From Alphaproteobacteria bacterium (GTDB taxonomy: Bacteria; Pseudomonadota; Alphaproteobacteria; Micavibrionales; Micavibrionaceae): a DNA stretch of 56,687 nucleotides. Of the stretch, positions 25,824 to 34,250 are shown piece after piece; within the stretch, counting starts at the first letter, position 1; every line of letters starts with the position of its first letter. Both the position numbers and the translations under genes were made by a program. The stretch lies in the NCBI GenBank assembly GCA_020445145.1, contig JAGRHC010000018.1:1-56687 (forward strand), in the 5' to 3' direction. A model generated the notes under the pieces. It was not told where the DNA came from. It saw nothing but the letters and a program-made list of their open reading frames with translations, and did not search any database.

Positions 25824-26288
25824 TTATGCATGTACGGAGTTCAAAAGTTTAGGAACATCCATAACGACCATAAGCTCACCGTCAAGCTGATAAATACCAA
25901 GAGATATATCTTTCCACACAGGATCAAGCGTTCCTGGGTTTTTCTCGAATGAAGAATCATCAAGGCTCAACACGTCACCAACCTTATCGATAATAAGGCT
26001 GTAGAGTTCATGATTATATTCAACAACAACGCTCATATTATCGCGTTCAGCATCCTGTTTTCGCTCTTCTACACCAAGCTTGCGCCGGACATCGATCGCC
26101 GTGACAATACGTCCCCGCAAATTCAAGGAACCTGCGACTTCTGGCGGGGCGAGTGGAATCTTGGTAACACGCTGATCCCGCAAAACGTCCTGCACCTGCA
26201 AAACAGGGACACCAAAACGCTGCCCGGCAATCATAACGGTCAGGTAATCTTTTGAACGGTAAGAGATATCGAGTTGCTGCTGTTTCAT
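25824..26288 (-). CDS. cheW: Chemotaxis coupling protein CheW
   Basis: The 154-aa scaffold links receptors to CheA. The CheW fold is visible in DYLTVMIAGQRFGVPVLQVQDVLR, the PLAPPEVAGSLNLRGRIVTAIDVRRKLG loop, and YSLIIDKVGDVLSL. The start overlaps the cheA stop by 4 bases (ATGA), giving coupled translation and near-equal dosage of the two partners. Nothing odd in length or residues. Confidence 0.95.
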   Translation of the reverse strand: MKQQQLDISYRSKDYLTVMIAGQRFGVPVLQVQDVLRDQRVTKIPLAPPEVAGSLNLRGRIVTAIDVRRKLGVEERKQDAERDNMSVVVEYNHELYSLIIDKVGDVLSLDDSSFEKNPGTLDPVWKDISLGIYQLDGELMVVMDVPKLLNSVHA

Positions 26289-28984
26289 CCTGCTGCTTTC
26301 TCTTGTCGCTGGTTGTCTTGAGATTCTGAAATCGTGCGTGAAATCGCTGCCAGAAGAGTCTGGCGATCAAATTTCGCAACATAATTCTTAAATCCGACCT
26401 GCAAGCCACGATCAACATCCTGTGGCGTCGCATGAGAAGAGAGAGCCAGCATCGGAATATCTTGCCAGTTGCTGTCAGCTTTAACGCGCTCGGCAAACTC
26501 AAAGCCATCCATGTCAGGCATTTCAATGTCGCTGATAATCACATCAAATGTCTCGCCGTCCTCGCAAAGCTTAAGCGCTTCAAAGGGGCTTTCAAGCGTA
26601 GTGACTTCATATCCTGCAACACTGAGCAGGGGGGTCAGCATGTTCCGGAAGAACGCACTGTCATCGACAAGCAACACGCGCTGTTTTCCCTGAGCATCTT
26701 CCTCGCCGTAAGGCTGATCACCATGGTCCTTAAACCAGTTTTCGTTAATATTGTTCAGGAAGTACGCCACATCGACAACATCGGTAGCCTTGCCGTTGAT
26801 GATCGCACTCCCCAAAAGACCCGGTTGATTACCACCAAGTTTGACATCAATATGCTCTTCAATAATGTCGATAATTTCACTGACAATAAGACCCATAGAA
26901 TGAATTTTGTCAGAGAACACCAAAACCGGCATATCATCCTGCCCGTCAAAAGAGACAGAAGGATTAAACGGTACAAGCGGCATAAGTGTTCCACGATACT
27001 GAACCATCATCTGCCCGCTCGAATATTCAACATCGCCAATCTTGACATTCTCAAGACGGGAAACCAGAGACAACGGCACTGCTTTCGGAGCCCTGTCCCC
27101 AACCGAGAAAAGGAGCAGGGAGGTCTTACGCTCGGATGTCGCCAGACGTGTCTCCTTGCCTTCATTCTCATCCTGAACATCCGTCGCCTCAATTCCGCCA
27201 GTTGTATTGGCAATACCGTTAGGATCAAGGATCATGATAACGCTGCCGTCGCCAAGAATAGTATTCCCGGAGAAGAGCGGCATGTTTTTAAGAATCGTTG
27301 CAACCGGTTTCACCACGATTTCTTCCGTATCAAACACACGGTCAACAATAATACCGAACTCATACGCTCCAACCTGCGTCACAACAATATAACGGTTATT
27401 GTCGCGCCTCGTAAGTTCCGCCTCGGCACCATCCTCCGGAGGAGGGGCCTCGACAGGCTCAAGCTTCAAAATGTTATTGAGCGAAACCAGAGGGAGCAGG
27501 CGATCCCGAAGACGGAACACCGGCGCGCCTTTAATATGCTCGATCCGGTTGTCTCCATGTTCGGAAATCATCACCAGTTCACGAACCGAAAGCTGGGGAA
27601 TAGCAAAACGTTCAGCACCGGCCTCAACAATAAGCGCTGAAACAATCGCAAGCGTCAGCGGAATTTTAATCGTAAAGGTGGATCCTTTGCCTTCCGTTGA
27701 GCTGAGTTCAATGGAACCACCAATTTTTTCGATATTGGTCCGCACAACATCCATGCCAACACCGCGCCCCGAAACGGACGTAACTTTCTCCGCAGTCGAA
27801 AAACCCGCCTTGAAAATAAATTGCTGGATTTGCTGTGGAGTCATCGCATCAAGCTCTTCCGATGTCGCAAGGCCGTTTTCAAGGACCTTCTTCTTGATTT
27901 TCCCAAGGGACAAGCCCTTACCATCATCTGAAATCTGAATAATAATATGCCCACCTTCATGGTAGGCGTTCAGCAAAATGCGCCCCATCTCAGGTTTGCC
28001 GACAGCAACACGCTCCGCAGGCGGCTCGATACCATGATCCCCTGAGTTGCGAACCATATGCGTGAGGGGATCTTTAATCATCTCAAGAACCTGACGATCA
28101 AGTTCTGTTTCCTGACCGCGCATTTCAAGATTAATTTTCTTGCCAAGCTCCATGCTCAAATCGCGAATAATCCGGGGGAGCTTGGACCAGGCATTGCCAA
28201 TGGGTTGCATGCGGGTCTTCATTACGCCTTCTTGCAACTCGGAAACAACATGGTTCAGGCGCTGCAACGGTGCAGAAAATTCGCTTTCGGCATTGGAACG
28301 CAAAATCTGGAGCAACTGGTTTCGTGTCAAAACAAGCTCGCTCACCATCGTCATCAGATTTTCGAGAACATCAACATTCACGCGCAATGTCTGTGCACTG
28401 ACAGAAGACTCTTTCTGACCTTCAGAACCCTCATCGTTCCCGGATGCTTTCGCCAGCTCCGGCTTCTTGGGAGCCGGGGCAGGGGGCGGAGCCATGTCAC
28501 CGGGCCCGGGTGCCGCCGCAAACGCTGCTTCAAGCTCCTCAAGAGAAACTTCACCCGGAACAAGTTCACGCTCAGGCTGCGCAGCAGGCTTCGGCGCTTC
28601 CGCAGTCTTCCCTTCATAAACAGCGTCCAGTTTGGCAATCAAATCCGCATCGCTGCCATCAGGCTCGGCACCGTTTGCCTCGAGCTCACCAATAATATAT
28701 TTAATGCGGTCAATCGACTCCAGAATAAGGGTTACATAGTCCGGGGTAACTTCAAGGTCGCCGTCACGAAAACGCCCGAGAACATTCTCGGCATGGTGCG
28801 CAACCTTTTCAAGGCGCGGCAGACTCAGAAACCCGCAAGTCCCTTTAATCGTATGCATCAATCGAAAAATTTTGCCAAGCAGGTCTTTGTCGTTCGGATT
28901 CTGCTCAAGATTTACAAGGTCAACATCAAGCTCATCAAGGCTTTCATTCGTTTCGGTCAGAAATTCAATAATAAGGTCGTCCAT
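26285..28984 (-). CDS. cheA: Chemotaxis histidine kinase CheA with second CheW domain and C-terminal receiver
   Basis: The 899-aa hybrid kinase has an HPt domain (about 1-105) with phospho-His H44 in MHTIKGTCGF, a Pro/Ala linker (about 145-190), a dimerisation domain (about 200-265), and HATPase (about 270-440; NSGDHGIE, ISDDGKGLS, GRGVGMDVV). CheW domain 1 (about 450-590), CheW-like domain 2 (about 610-745) and a receiver domain (about 765-890; acceptor Asp near 817 in ISDIEMPDMDG) follow. There is no separate P2 CheY-binding domain. The extra CheW and the receiver make this a hybrid CheA; the receiver probably acts as a phosphate sink or internal adapter. It is first of cheA-W-Y-B-R, with a 252-base gap upstream. 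Confidence 0.95.
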   Translation of the reverse strand: MDDLIIEFLTETNESLDELDVDLVNLEQNPNDKDLLGKIFRLMHTIKGTCGFLSLPRLEKVAHHAENVLGRFRDGDLEVTPDYVTLILESIDRIKYIIGELEANGAEPDGSDADLIAKLDAVYEGKTAEAPKPAAQPERELVPGEVSLEELEAAFAAAPGPGDMAPPPAPAPKKPELAKASGNDEGSEGQKESSVSAQTLRVNVDVLENLMTMVSELVLTRNQLLQILRSNAESEFSAPLQRLNHVVSELQEGVMKTRMQPIGNAWSKLPRIIRDLSMELGKKINLEMRGQETELDRQVLEMIKDPLTHMVRNSGDHGIEPPAERVAVGKPEMGRILLNAYHEGGHIIIQISDDGKGLSLGKIKKKVLENGLATSEELDAMTPQQIQQFIFKAGFSTAEKVTSVSGRGVGMDVVRTNIEKIGGSIELSSTEGKGSTFTIKIPLTLAIVSALIVEAGAERFAIPQLSVRELVMISEHGDNRIEHIKGAPVFRLRDRLLPLVSLNNILKLEPVEAPPPEDGAEAELTRRDNNRYIVVTQVGAYEFGIIVDRVFDTEEIVVKPVATILKNMPLFSGNTILGDGSVIMILDPNGIANTTGGIEATDVQDENEGKETRLATSERKTSLLLFSVGDRAPKAVPLSLVSRLENVKIGDVEYSSGQMMVQYRGTLMPLVPFNPSVSFDGQDDMPVLVFSDKIHSMGLIVSEIIDIIEEHIDVKLGGNQPGLLGSAIINGKATDVVDVAYFLNNINENWFKDHGDQPYGEEDAQGKQRVLLVDDSAFFRNMLTPLLSVAGYEVTTLESPFEALKLCEDGETFDVIISDIEMPDMDGFEFAERVKADSNWQDIPMLALSSHATPQDVDRGLQVGFKNYVAKFDRQTLLAAISRTISESQDNQRQEKAAG

Positions 28985-29236
28985 TCCCTACGTCCCGGTT
29001 ACAATAGTTAACTGGCCGCCCACCAGCCGGTTCCAATCGGAAAAACACGCACCCGCACCCTGTCTTAATAAGATGCACCAAGGAGTCTTAAAACGAAGTT
29101 ACGAAATGCCGTTTTTTTTATTTTTACGCAGAAAGAAAAGGGAATACGCAGAAGTTGTGGAGGAAGTATAACCTGAAAAAGCATATACAGGAAATGAGAA
29201 AAGATAGAAAATGACAACATCCCCATAACAGGTAGA

Positions 29237-29881
29237 TTACATCACAGGGCTTATCCGCAAAAGAACTGAATTCTCCTGCATACGACCGGCTGTAACATCC
29301 ATCCTGTATTCACGAGAAACATTACCCGTAAGCCAGGCATGAACAAGGCGCGGTTCCATATCCTCTATCCGCGTATCACCGGCGAGCGCATCGGAAACAC
29401 CATCGCGCAACCCGGCATTCTCACCTGTAGCGATTACAAGAACCTCCCCGTTATCACCATTTTGAACGCGGATCAATCCACCTTTAGGTAGTCCCTCGCA
29501 AGCCAGCAAAAGGACATTCATCAAAATCTTGGAAAAACCAGTTGGACGCTCTTCGGGACCAAGGGGAGCGTAAGGGTCCCATTCCTGAGAAATTTTTTTA
29601 TCGCCTCCGATAAAATCACCAAAAATTTCATGAACGGTTTCAAGCTTGATACTGCTGTCCGCGCCGCCCGCCCCATAAGCCATGCGCATCGCCTGCAACT
29701 TAGCCGACGCTTGCCCGGCGCTATAAGAGATCAGGCCCGTAACCTCTTCCCCGGCATCTGGCCCCATTTCCTCAAGAAACTCAACGCCGTTCGCAACCGC
29801 GCCCACCGGGCTGATCAGGTCATGACAAATCTTGGAGGCCATCAATTCAAGGATTTTAAAGTCGACTTTTTGCTGGGACAT
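29237..29881 (-). CDS. chpT: ChpT-like histidine phosphotransferase
   Basis: The 214-aa protein resembles ChpT, which relays phosphate from CckA to CtrA and CpdR in the alphaproteobacterial cell cycle. The signature SKICHDLISPVGAVANGVEFL lies near the start, with the phospho-His in CHDL, and a degenerate ATPase-like C-terminal half follows (FSKILMNVLLLACEGLPKGG). I use ATG 29881 (MSQQKVDF) with GAG just before; the ATG at 29932 would overlap the upstream gene by 17 bases. It lies between the phosphohexomutase and cheA, 34 bases after the former. Its presence next to che genes is typical of many alphaproteobacteria. Confidence 0.88.
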   Translation of the reverse strand: MSQQKVDFKILELMASKICHDLISPVGAVANGVEFLEEMGPDAGEEVTGLISYSAGQASAKLQAMRMAYGAGGADSSIKLETVHEIFGDFIGGDKKISQEWDPYAPLGPEERPTGFSKILMNVLLLACEGLPKGGLIRVQNGDNGEVLVIATGENAGLRDGVSDALAGDTRIEDMEPRLVHAWLTGNVSREYRMDVTAGRMQENSVLLRISPVM

Positions 29882-29915
29882 TTTCTCTGTGCTGATAAGG
29901 GGTTGATTCGTTGTC

Positions 29916-31346
29916 CTAAAGTTTACACACATACCCCAGTTTTTCCACCTCTTCGCACATCATCGACGTGAGCCGCGTAAGCCCATCTTCGCTGGTGCTT
30001 TCTGCGCGCAAAGTCAAAACCCCTTGCGTATTGGAAGCCCGGAGCAACCACCAGCCATCTGGCGTCTTCACGCGCAAACCGTCAATCGTAACAATATCAA
30101 CGTCACTACGGTTCCCCAGACTATCCTGTACCTGCGCTACAAGTGCAAATTTATCGTCCTCTTTCACAGGAATGCGAATCTCAGGCGTGTTATAAAGAAC
30201 CGGCAAATCCCGTGTCAGGACAGAAAGCCCGCCGGTTGCGACCCGCGAAACCGCATTCAATAGCCGCAAAGCCGCATAAAGCGCATCGTCATACCCGTAA
30301 TAGCGATCTGCAAAGAAAATATGCCCGCTGAGCTCTCCGGCAAGCGGCGCCGTCAACTCCCGCATCTTGTCTTTGACCAGAGAGTGCCCCGTTTTCCACA
30401 TCACCGGCGTTCCACCGAGCCGGGAAATTTCGTCATAAAGAACCTGCGAACACTTCACATCGCCAATAACCGGCGCACCGGGAAACATCGCAAGAACCTC
30501 ACGCGCATAAATCTCCAGAAGTGTATCGCAGCGAACCACATTGCCATTTTCATCCACGGCGCCAATCCGGTCGCCATCCCCGTCAAAAGCAACCCCGAGG
30601 TCACACCCGTTCTCCAAAACCGCATGCCTGAGATCGGCAAGATTTTCATCGACCGTCGGGTCCGGGTGATGGTGAGGGAAGGCCCCGTCAATCTCACCAT
30701 AAAGAAGAATATGTTCTCCCGGTAAGGAGTGCGCGAGCCGGGCCATAATCTCGCCGGCTGCCCCATTTCCGGCATCCCAGACTACTTTTAGAGGTCTTGC
30801 GATCTCTGCATCCTGCAGTAAACGATCCGTATAAGCCGCGCGCAAATCAGTCGTTATTTCTTTCCCTTCGCCGTAAACGTAAGAGCCGGTTTCTGCAATC
30901 TGCCCGATTTCCTGAACCGCCGGACCAAACACCCCGCGCGAAAGCATGGTCATCTTGAACCCGTTATACTCCGGCGGATTATGAGAGCCGGTCACCATAA
31001 TCCCTGCATCGGCCTGAAGATGCTGAACCGCAAAATACAGCATAGGGGAGGGGCCCCGCCCCACATTCACAACATGCGCTCCCGTAGAGATCAAGCCTGC
31101 AATCAGAGCCTCAACAAGTTCTGGCGAACTATCCCGTCCGTCATATCCGGTGCAAATCGTGCAATGCTCTTTCCCGGCAGCTTCTCGAATAACGTACGTC
31201 CCGAACGCTCGCCCAAGAGCCAAAGCATCTGCCGGGCCCAGATTCTTCCCAACCTCACCGCGAATATCATATTCCCGTAAAATCGCAGGATCGAAATGAT
31301 AGGGCTTTCCGGGCAAAGAAGAAGTCACTTGTCCAGCATACGTCAT
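29916..31346 (-). CDS. Phosphomannomutase/phosphoglucomutase
   Basis: The 476-aa alpha-D-phosphohexomutase interconverts hexose 6- and 1-phosphates. The N-terminal YDIRG, TGYDGRDSSP, the phosphoserine loop TGSHNPPEYNG (near 105-115), the Mg loop DGDGDRIGAV (near 250) and the sugar loop GELSGHIFF (near 335) are all present. The ATG at 31346 (MTYAGQ) is used; a TTG immediately before it is in frame. It is 15 bases from galU on the same strand, so it likely feeds glucose-1-P to GalU for UDP-glucose, and possibly mannose-1-P. Which sugar dominates cannot be told by eye. Confidence 0.93.
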   Translation of the reverse strand: MTYAGQVTSSLPGKPYHFDPAILREYDIRGEVGKNLGPADALALGRAFGTYVIREAAGKEHCTICTGYDGRDSSPELVEALIAGLISTGAHVVNVGRGPSPMLYFAVQHLQADAGIMVTGSHNPPEYNGFKMTMLSRGVFGPAVQEIGQIAETGSYVYGEGKEITTDLRAAYTDRLLQDAEIARPLKVVWDAGNGAAGEIMARLAHSLPGEHILLYGEIDGAFPHHHPDPTVDENLADLRHAVLENGCDLGVAFDGDGDRIGAVDENGNVVRCDTLLEIYAREVLAMFPGAPVIGDVKCSQVLYDEISRLGGTPVMWKTGHSLVKDKMRELTAPLAGELSGHIFFADRYYGYDDALYAALRLLNAVSRVATGGLSVLTRDLPVLYNTPEIRIPVKEDDKFALVAQVQDSLGNRSDVDIVTIDGLRVKTPDGWWLLRASNTQGVLTLRAESTSEDGLTRLTSMMCEEVEKLGYVCKL

Positions 31347-31361
31347 CAATAAGCAGTCCCC

Positions 31362-32243
31362 TTACTTAAAGGTCTCCAGAAGAGCTTTAACACCCGGGCC
31401 AATTTCTTTATCCGCCAGACCAAAAACAATATTAGCTTCGATAAAACCAACACGGCTTCCGCAATCATATGATTTGCCATCAAATCGCGCCGCATGGAAC
31501 GGCTGGTTTCCGATCAACTTGATCATCGCATCCGTAAGCTGGATTTCCCCGCCTGCACCCGTCTCAAAAACACTCAAGTGATTAAAAATCTCAGGCTGCA
31601 GAATATAGCGTCCGACCACAGACAAATTAGAAGGCTGCGTTCCCGGCTTCGGCTTCTCGACAAGCCCGCGGACTGGCATAATCTTTTGCGTGTCATCCGC
31701 AGTATCGATAATCCCGTATTTATGAGCTTCATCCTCCGGAACTTCTTCAACGGCAATAACATTACCGCCTTTTTCATTGTAAATATCAACCATCTGCTTC
31801 AGGCAGGCCCGCGGCCCTTTCATCAAAACATCCGGCAGCAAAATCGCAAACGGTTCATCTCCGACCAGCTTATGCGCGCACCACACCGCATGCCCCAGAC
31901 CCAAAGGCCGCGGCTGACGCGTCAGGAACAAGCGCCCCGCAGGCATTTCCGAATCGCGCACTTTCTTAAGCATGTCCGCCTTGCCGCGCGATTCCAAAGT
32001 CTGCTCAAGCTCAGGCTGATAATCGAAATGCTCTTCCAGCATCTCCTTGTATCGCCCCGTCACAAAGATAAAATCTTCAATGCCGGCCTCACGAGCTTCT
32101 TCAAAAACATGCTGGATCAAAGGCCGGTCATTAATCGGCAACATTTCCTTAGGCATAACCTTGGTCGCAGGCAAAAACCGCGTCCCAAGACCGGCAACGG
32201 GAAACACCGCTTTCTTGACAGGTTTTATAGAAGAAGTCGTCAT
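31362..32243 (-). CDS. galU: UTP-glucose-1-phosphate uridylyltransferase
   Basis: The 293-aa enzyme makes UDP-glucose. The nucleotide loop AGLGTRFLPATKVMPKEMLP is at the N-terminus, followed by LIQHVFEEAREAGI, LGHAVWCA and VEKPKPGTQPSNL, with the C-terminal IKLIGNQPFHA block. I use ATG 32243 (MTTSS) with GAGAG about 8 bases upstream; the frame extends to an ATG at 32330, which would add 29 residues not seen in the family. It heads a galU-phosphohexomutase-chpT run of close genes. Confidence 0.95.
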   Translation of the reverse strand: MTTSSIKPVKKAVFPVAGLGTRFLPATKVMPKEMLPINDRPLIQHVFEEAREAGIEDFIFVTGRYKEMLEEHFDYQPELEQTLESRGKADMLKKVRDSEMPAGRLFLTRQPRPLGLGHAVWCAHKLVGDEPFAILLPDVLMKGPRACLKQMVDIYNEKGGNVIAVEEVPEDEAHKYGIIDTADDTQKIMPVRGLVEKPKPGTQPSNLSVVGRYILQPEIFNHLSVFETGAGGEIQLTDAMIKLIGNQPFHAARFDGKSYDCGSRVGFIEANIVFGLADKEIGPGVKALLETFK

Positions 32244-32367
32244 GGCACACTCTCTTTCGTTCATCCGGGATAAACCATGAATGCCATTTTTCATGCTGCG
32301 ATGCAAGAACAGAGGTGTCGCATCATCCATAGACCGCTTTGATAGATTTTAAAATACACAGGATGAT

Positions 32368-33039
32368 CTACATGGGATCGTTTTTCTTGATCAATCGGGC
32401 CGGTATACCACCCCATATCTCATTTTCCCCGATAACAGTGTTTTTTAAAACAACAGCGCCTGCTGAAACGATTGCATTATTTCTGATTTTAACGCCCTGC
32501 AAAACAATAGACCCAACGCCCAATGTAACATGGTCCCCTATTTCAATAGGAAAATGAGAGAGCCTTTCATTTTCTATGGCATGAGGAGTAAGCACTGAGC
32601 CATGCCCCAGAAGGCAGTCGTGCCCTATTTTAATAAACAAAGGATCATATATCATCCCCGCCGAGTAGGTGTTTTTTCCTAATTTAGCGCCAAGAGCCAT
32701 ATAAAAAGCCCTTAATAAAGGAATCGGTATAAATCCGCTTTTTAAAACTGAGTAAAAGCCCAGAAGAAAAAAAAGAACATAGACATGATAAATGAATTCC
32801 TGTTTTGATCCAGGCGGTACATTTCCAGCTTCAAGCGGAAAGAAGACCATAAATATCCTGTAAATAAGGATTAAATAAACAAAGAAGAACACAATCCCGC
32901 CCAGAAACAGAACAATACCGCGAAAATCCCCCATAGGAAGGGCGCCGAAGGTAAGCCATGTACTAAAAACGGCAGCAGAAATAGCAGTGATATAAAAAAC
33001 ACTGAAAACAATAATTTGAGACAAAGCTATCTTGCGCAT
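32368..33039 (-). CDS. Membrane-associated hexapeptide-repeat acyltransferase
   Basis: The 223-aa protein has two N-terminal hydrophobic segments, a third hydrophobic stretch near residue 95, and then a left-handed beta-helix of hexapeptide repeats. The repeats run from about 120: IGHDCLLGHGSVLTPHAI, IGDHVTLGVGSIVLQGVKI, IVSAGAVVLKNTVIGENEIWGGIPARLI. This is the LbH acyltransferase pattern (VatA/WcaF type) that acetylates sugars or related acceptors. The acceptor is unknown; the neighbouring galU suggests a surface polysaccharide role, by inference. It lies 18 bases after the small membrane protein gene. Confidence 0.8.
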   Translation of the reverse strand: MRKIALSQIIVFSVFYITAISAAVFSTWLTFGALPMGDFRGIVLFLGGIVFFFVYLILIYRIFMVFFPLEAGNVPPGSKQEFIYHVYVLFFLLGFYSVLKSGFIPIPLLRAFYMALGAKLGKNTYSAGMIYDPLFIKIGHDCLLGHGSVLTPHAIENERLSHFPIEIGDHVTLGVGSIVLQGVKIRNNAIVSAGAVVLKNTVIGENEIWGGIPARLIKKNDPM

Positions 33040-33057
33040 AATTCTTTATCCCGTAGC

Positions 33058-33360
33058 CTAATCCTCATCATTTTCAACGTCTGATGAAACAGGTGTAACG
33101 TCAATAATATCACTTTCATCATCAAGGCGGTCTTTATTTTTTCGAAAATAAGGAAGAAAAAACGTAAACAGGACAACCAGTAATGCCAGAGAAATTAAAA
33201 TCCGACCTGTCACAGCAAAATATAGCAAAACAAGGGAAAGACCGGCGCTGGCAGCAACATAGATCAGTTTTCTGATTTGCGGTATACCTGCCGTCGTAAA
33301 AAACTTGTACAGGGCATAAATACCGGCAAGTATTCCTGCAATCAAGACAAGATAAGGCAT
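33058..33360 (-). CDS. Small membrane protein following mipZ
   Basis: The 100-aa protein has about three hydrophobic helices (LVLIAGILAGIYALYKFF; LIYVAASAGLSLVLLYFAVTG; ISLALLVVLFTFFLPYF) and an acidic tail. The first part resembles the membrane half of DnaJ-type proteins that follow mipZ in other alphaproteobacteria, but no J domain (no HPD motif) is present here. It is either a shortened relative or an unrelated small membrane protein; I lean to the former. It starts 5 bases after the mipZ stop, so it is in the same operon. Confidence 0.6.
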   Translation of the reverse strand: MPYLVLIAGILAGIYALYKFFTTAGIPQIRKLIYVAASAGLSLVLLYFAVTGRILISLALLVVLFTFFLPYFRKNKDRLDDESDIIDVTPVSSDVENDED

Positions 33361-33365
33361 TTATA

Positions 33366-34214
33366 TTAAGCTCTTTTCTTAGCTGTTTTAACATGTTGCG
33401 CGTATCCTTTAAGCTTTGCAGGAGCAATCGCCATAATAAGGTTACGAACCTCCTGCCGCGCCGAGATCTGTGACAGGGACAAACCGCCCGCCTGATCTTC
33501 CTTCAGATCCAGCAACGTCAGTCCCTTCAAAAACAATTCCTTAAACACCACCCGTTCACCAAATCCCGGCGCCGTCCGAAAACCATAAAGCCCGGAGACT
33601 TCTTCAAGCAAATCCCCGATCGTTTTCTTGTTGGTCGCATTCAGGTGCGTCAGGCGGTTCCGCATGACAATCCAGTCGATATCACCGCCATCCCGCGCTT
33701 TACGAGCCGCCTTTTGTTCCTGAACCATCAAGGTATAGATGGAGGGCCCCATGACTTCATGACGTCGCATATCAATATCCGCCAGCAAATCCAGATCAAT
33801 AAAACTGTCATTCATCGGCGTAATCAGGGTGTCAGCATAACTATGCGCAAGCCGGCTCAAATAAGAATCGGTGCCCGGCGTATCAATCACAACAAAATCT
33901 GCCGCCGCGCCAAGCTCTTCAAGCGCCATCTCCAGAAACTGCTGCTCCTGCGCCTGCTGAATCTTGACCGTACTCCCCTGACTACGCTCGATCGCCATAT
34001 GCATCGGACTGGGGAGTTGTTGACGGATCCGCGTAATAAATTCAAAGCGCTTTTTAAGATAACGCGTGATCGTCCCTTGACGTGCATCAAGATCAATCGT
34101 CCCGACCTTATACCCAAGGCGAAGCAAGGCAATCGCCGTATGCATCGCCGCCGTCGATTTGCCGGATCCGCCTTTTTCGTTGCCAAAAACGATGATGTGT
34201 GCTTTGTCTTTCAT
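33366..34214 (-). CDS. mipZ: Division plane positioning ATPase MipZ
   Basis: The 282-aa ParA/MinD-type ATPase forms a polar gradient that limits FtsZ assembly to mid-cell. The deviant Walker A is GNEKGGSGKSTAAMHTAIALL near the start, with TIDLDARQGTITRYL (switch I) and VVIDTPGTDSYLSR (Walker B region). MipZ is known almost only from alphaproteobacteria. I use ATG 34214 (MKDKAH) with AGGAT upstream; the frame stays open to 34316 but the extension would read into the divergent gene. Only 36 bases separate it from the aminopeptidase start. Confidence 0.93.
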   Translation of the reverse strand: MKDKAHIIVFGNEKGGSGKSTAAMHTAIALLRLGYKVGTIDLDARQGTITRYLKKRFEFITRIRQQLPSPMHMAIERSQGSTVKIQQAQEQQFLEMALEELGAAADFVVIDTPGTDSYLSRLAHSYADTLITPMNDSFIDLDLLADIDMRRHEVMGPSIYTLMVQEQKAARKARDGGDIDWIVMRNRLTHLNATNKKTIGDLLEEVSGLYGFRTAPGFGERVVFKELFLKGLTLLDLKEDQAGGLSLSQISARQEVRNLIMAIAPAKLKGYAQHVKTAKKRA

Positions 34215-34250
34215 AAGATATCCTGTTTCAAAAACGTGCGGAGCTAAGCC

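Noticed and set aside
28058..29011. A 317-residue plus-strand frame opposite cheA
   Set aside because: Antisense shadow of the well-supported cheA gene; no family similarity.
29106..29171. A 21-codon plus-strand frame (MPFFLFLRRKKREYAEV) in the gap before cheA
   Set aside because: Looks like an amphipathic mini-protein but has no properly spaced ribosome site and too little length to judge; left out unless conservation is shown. Otherwise the 252-base gap 28985-29236 shows no gene.
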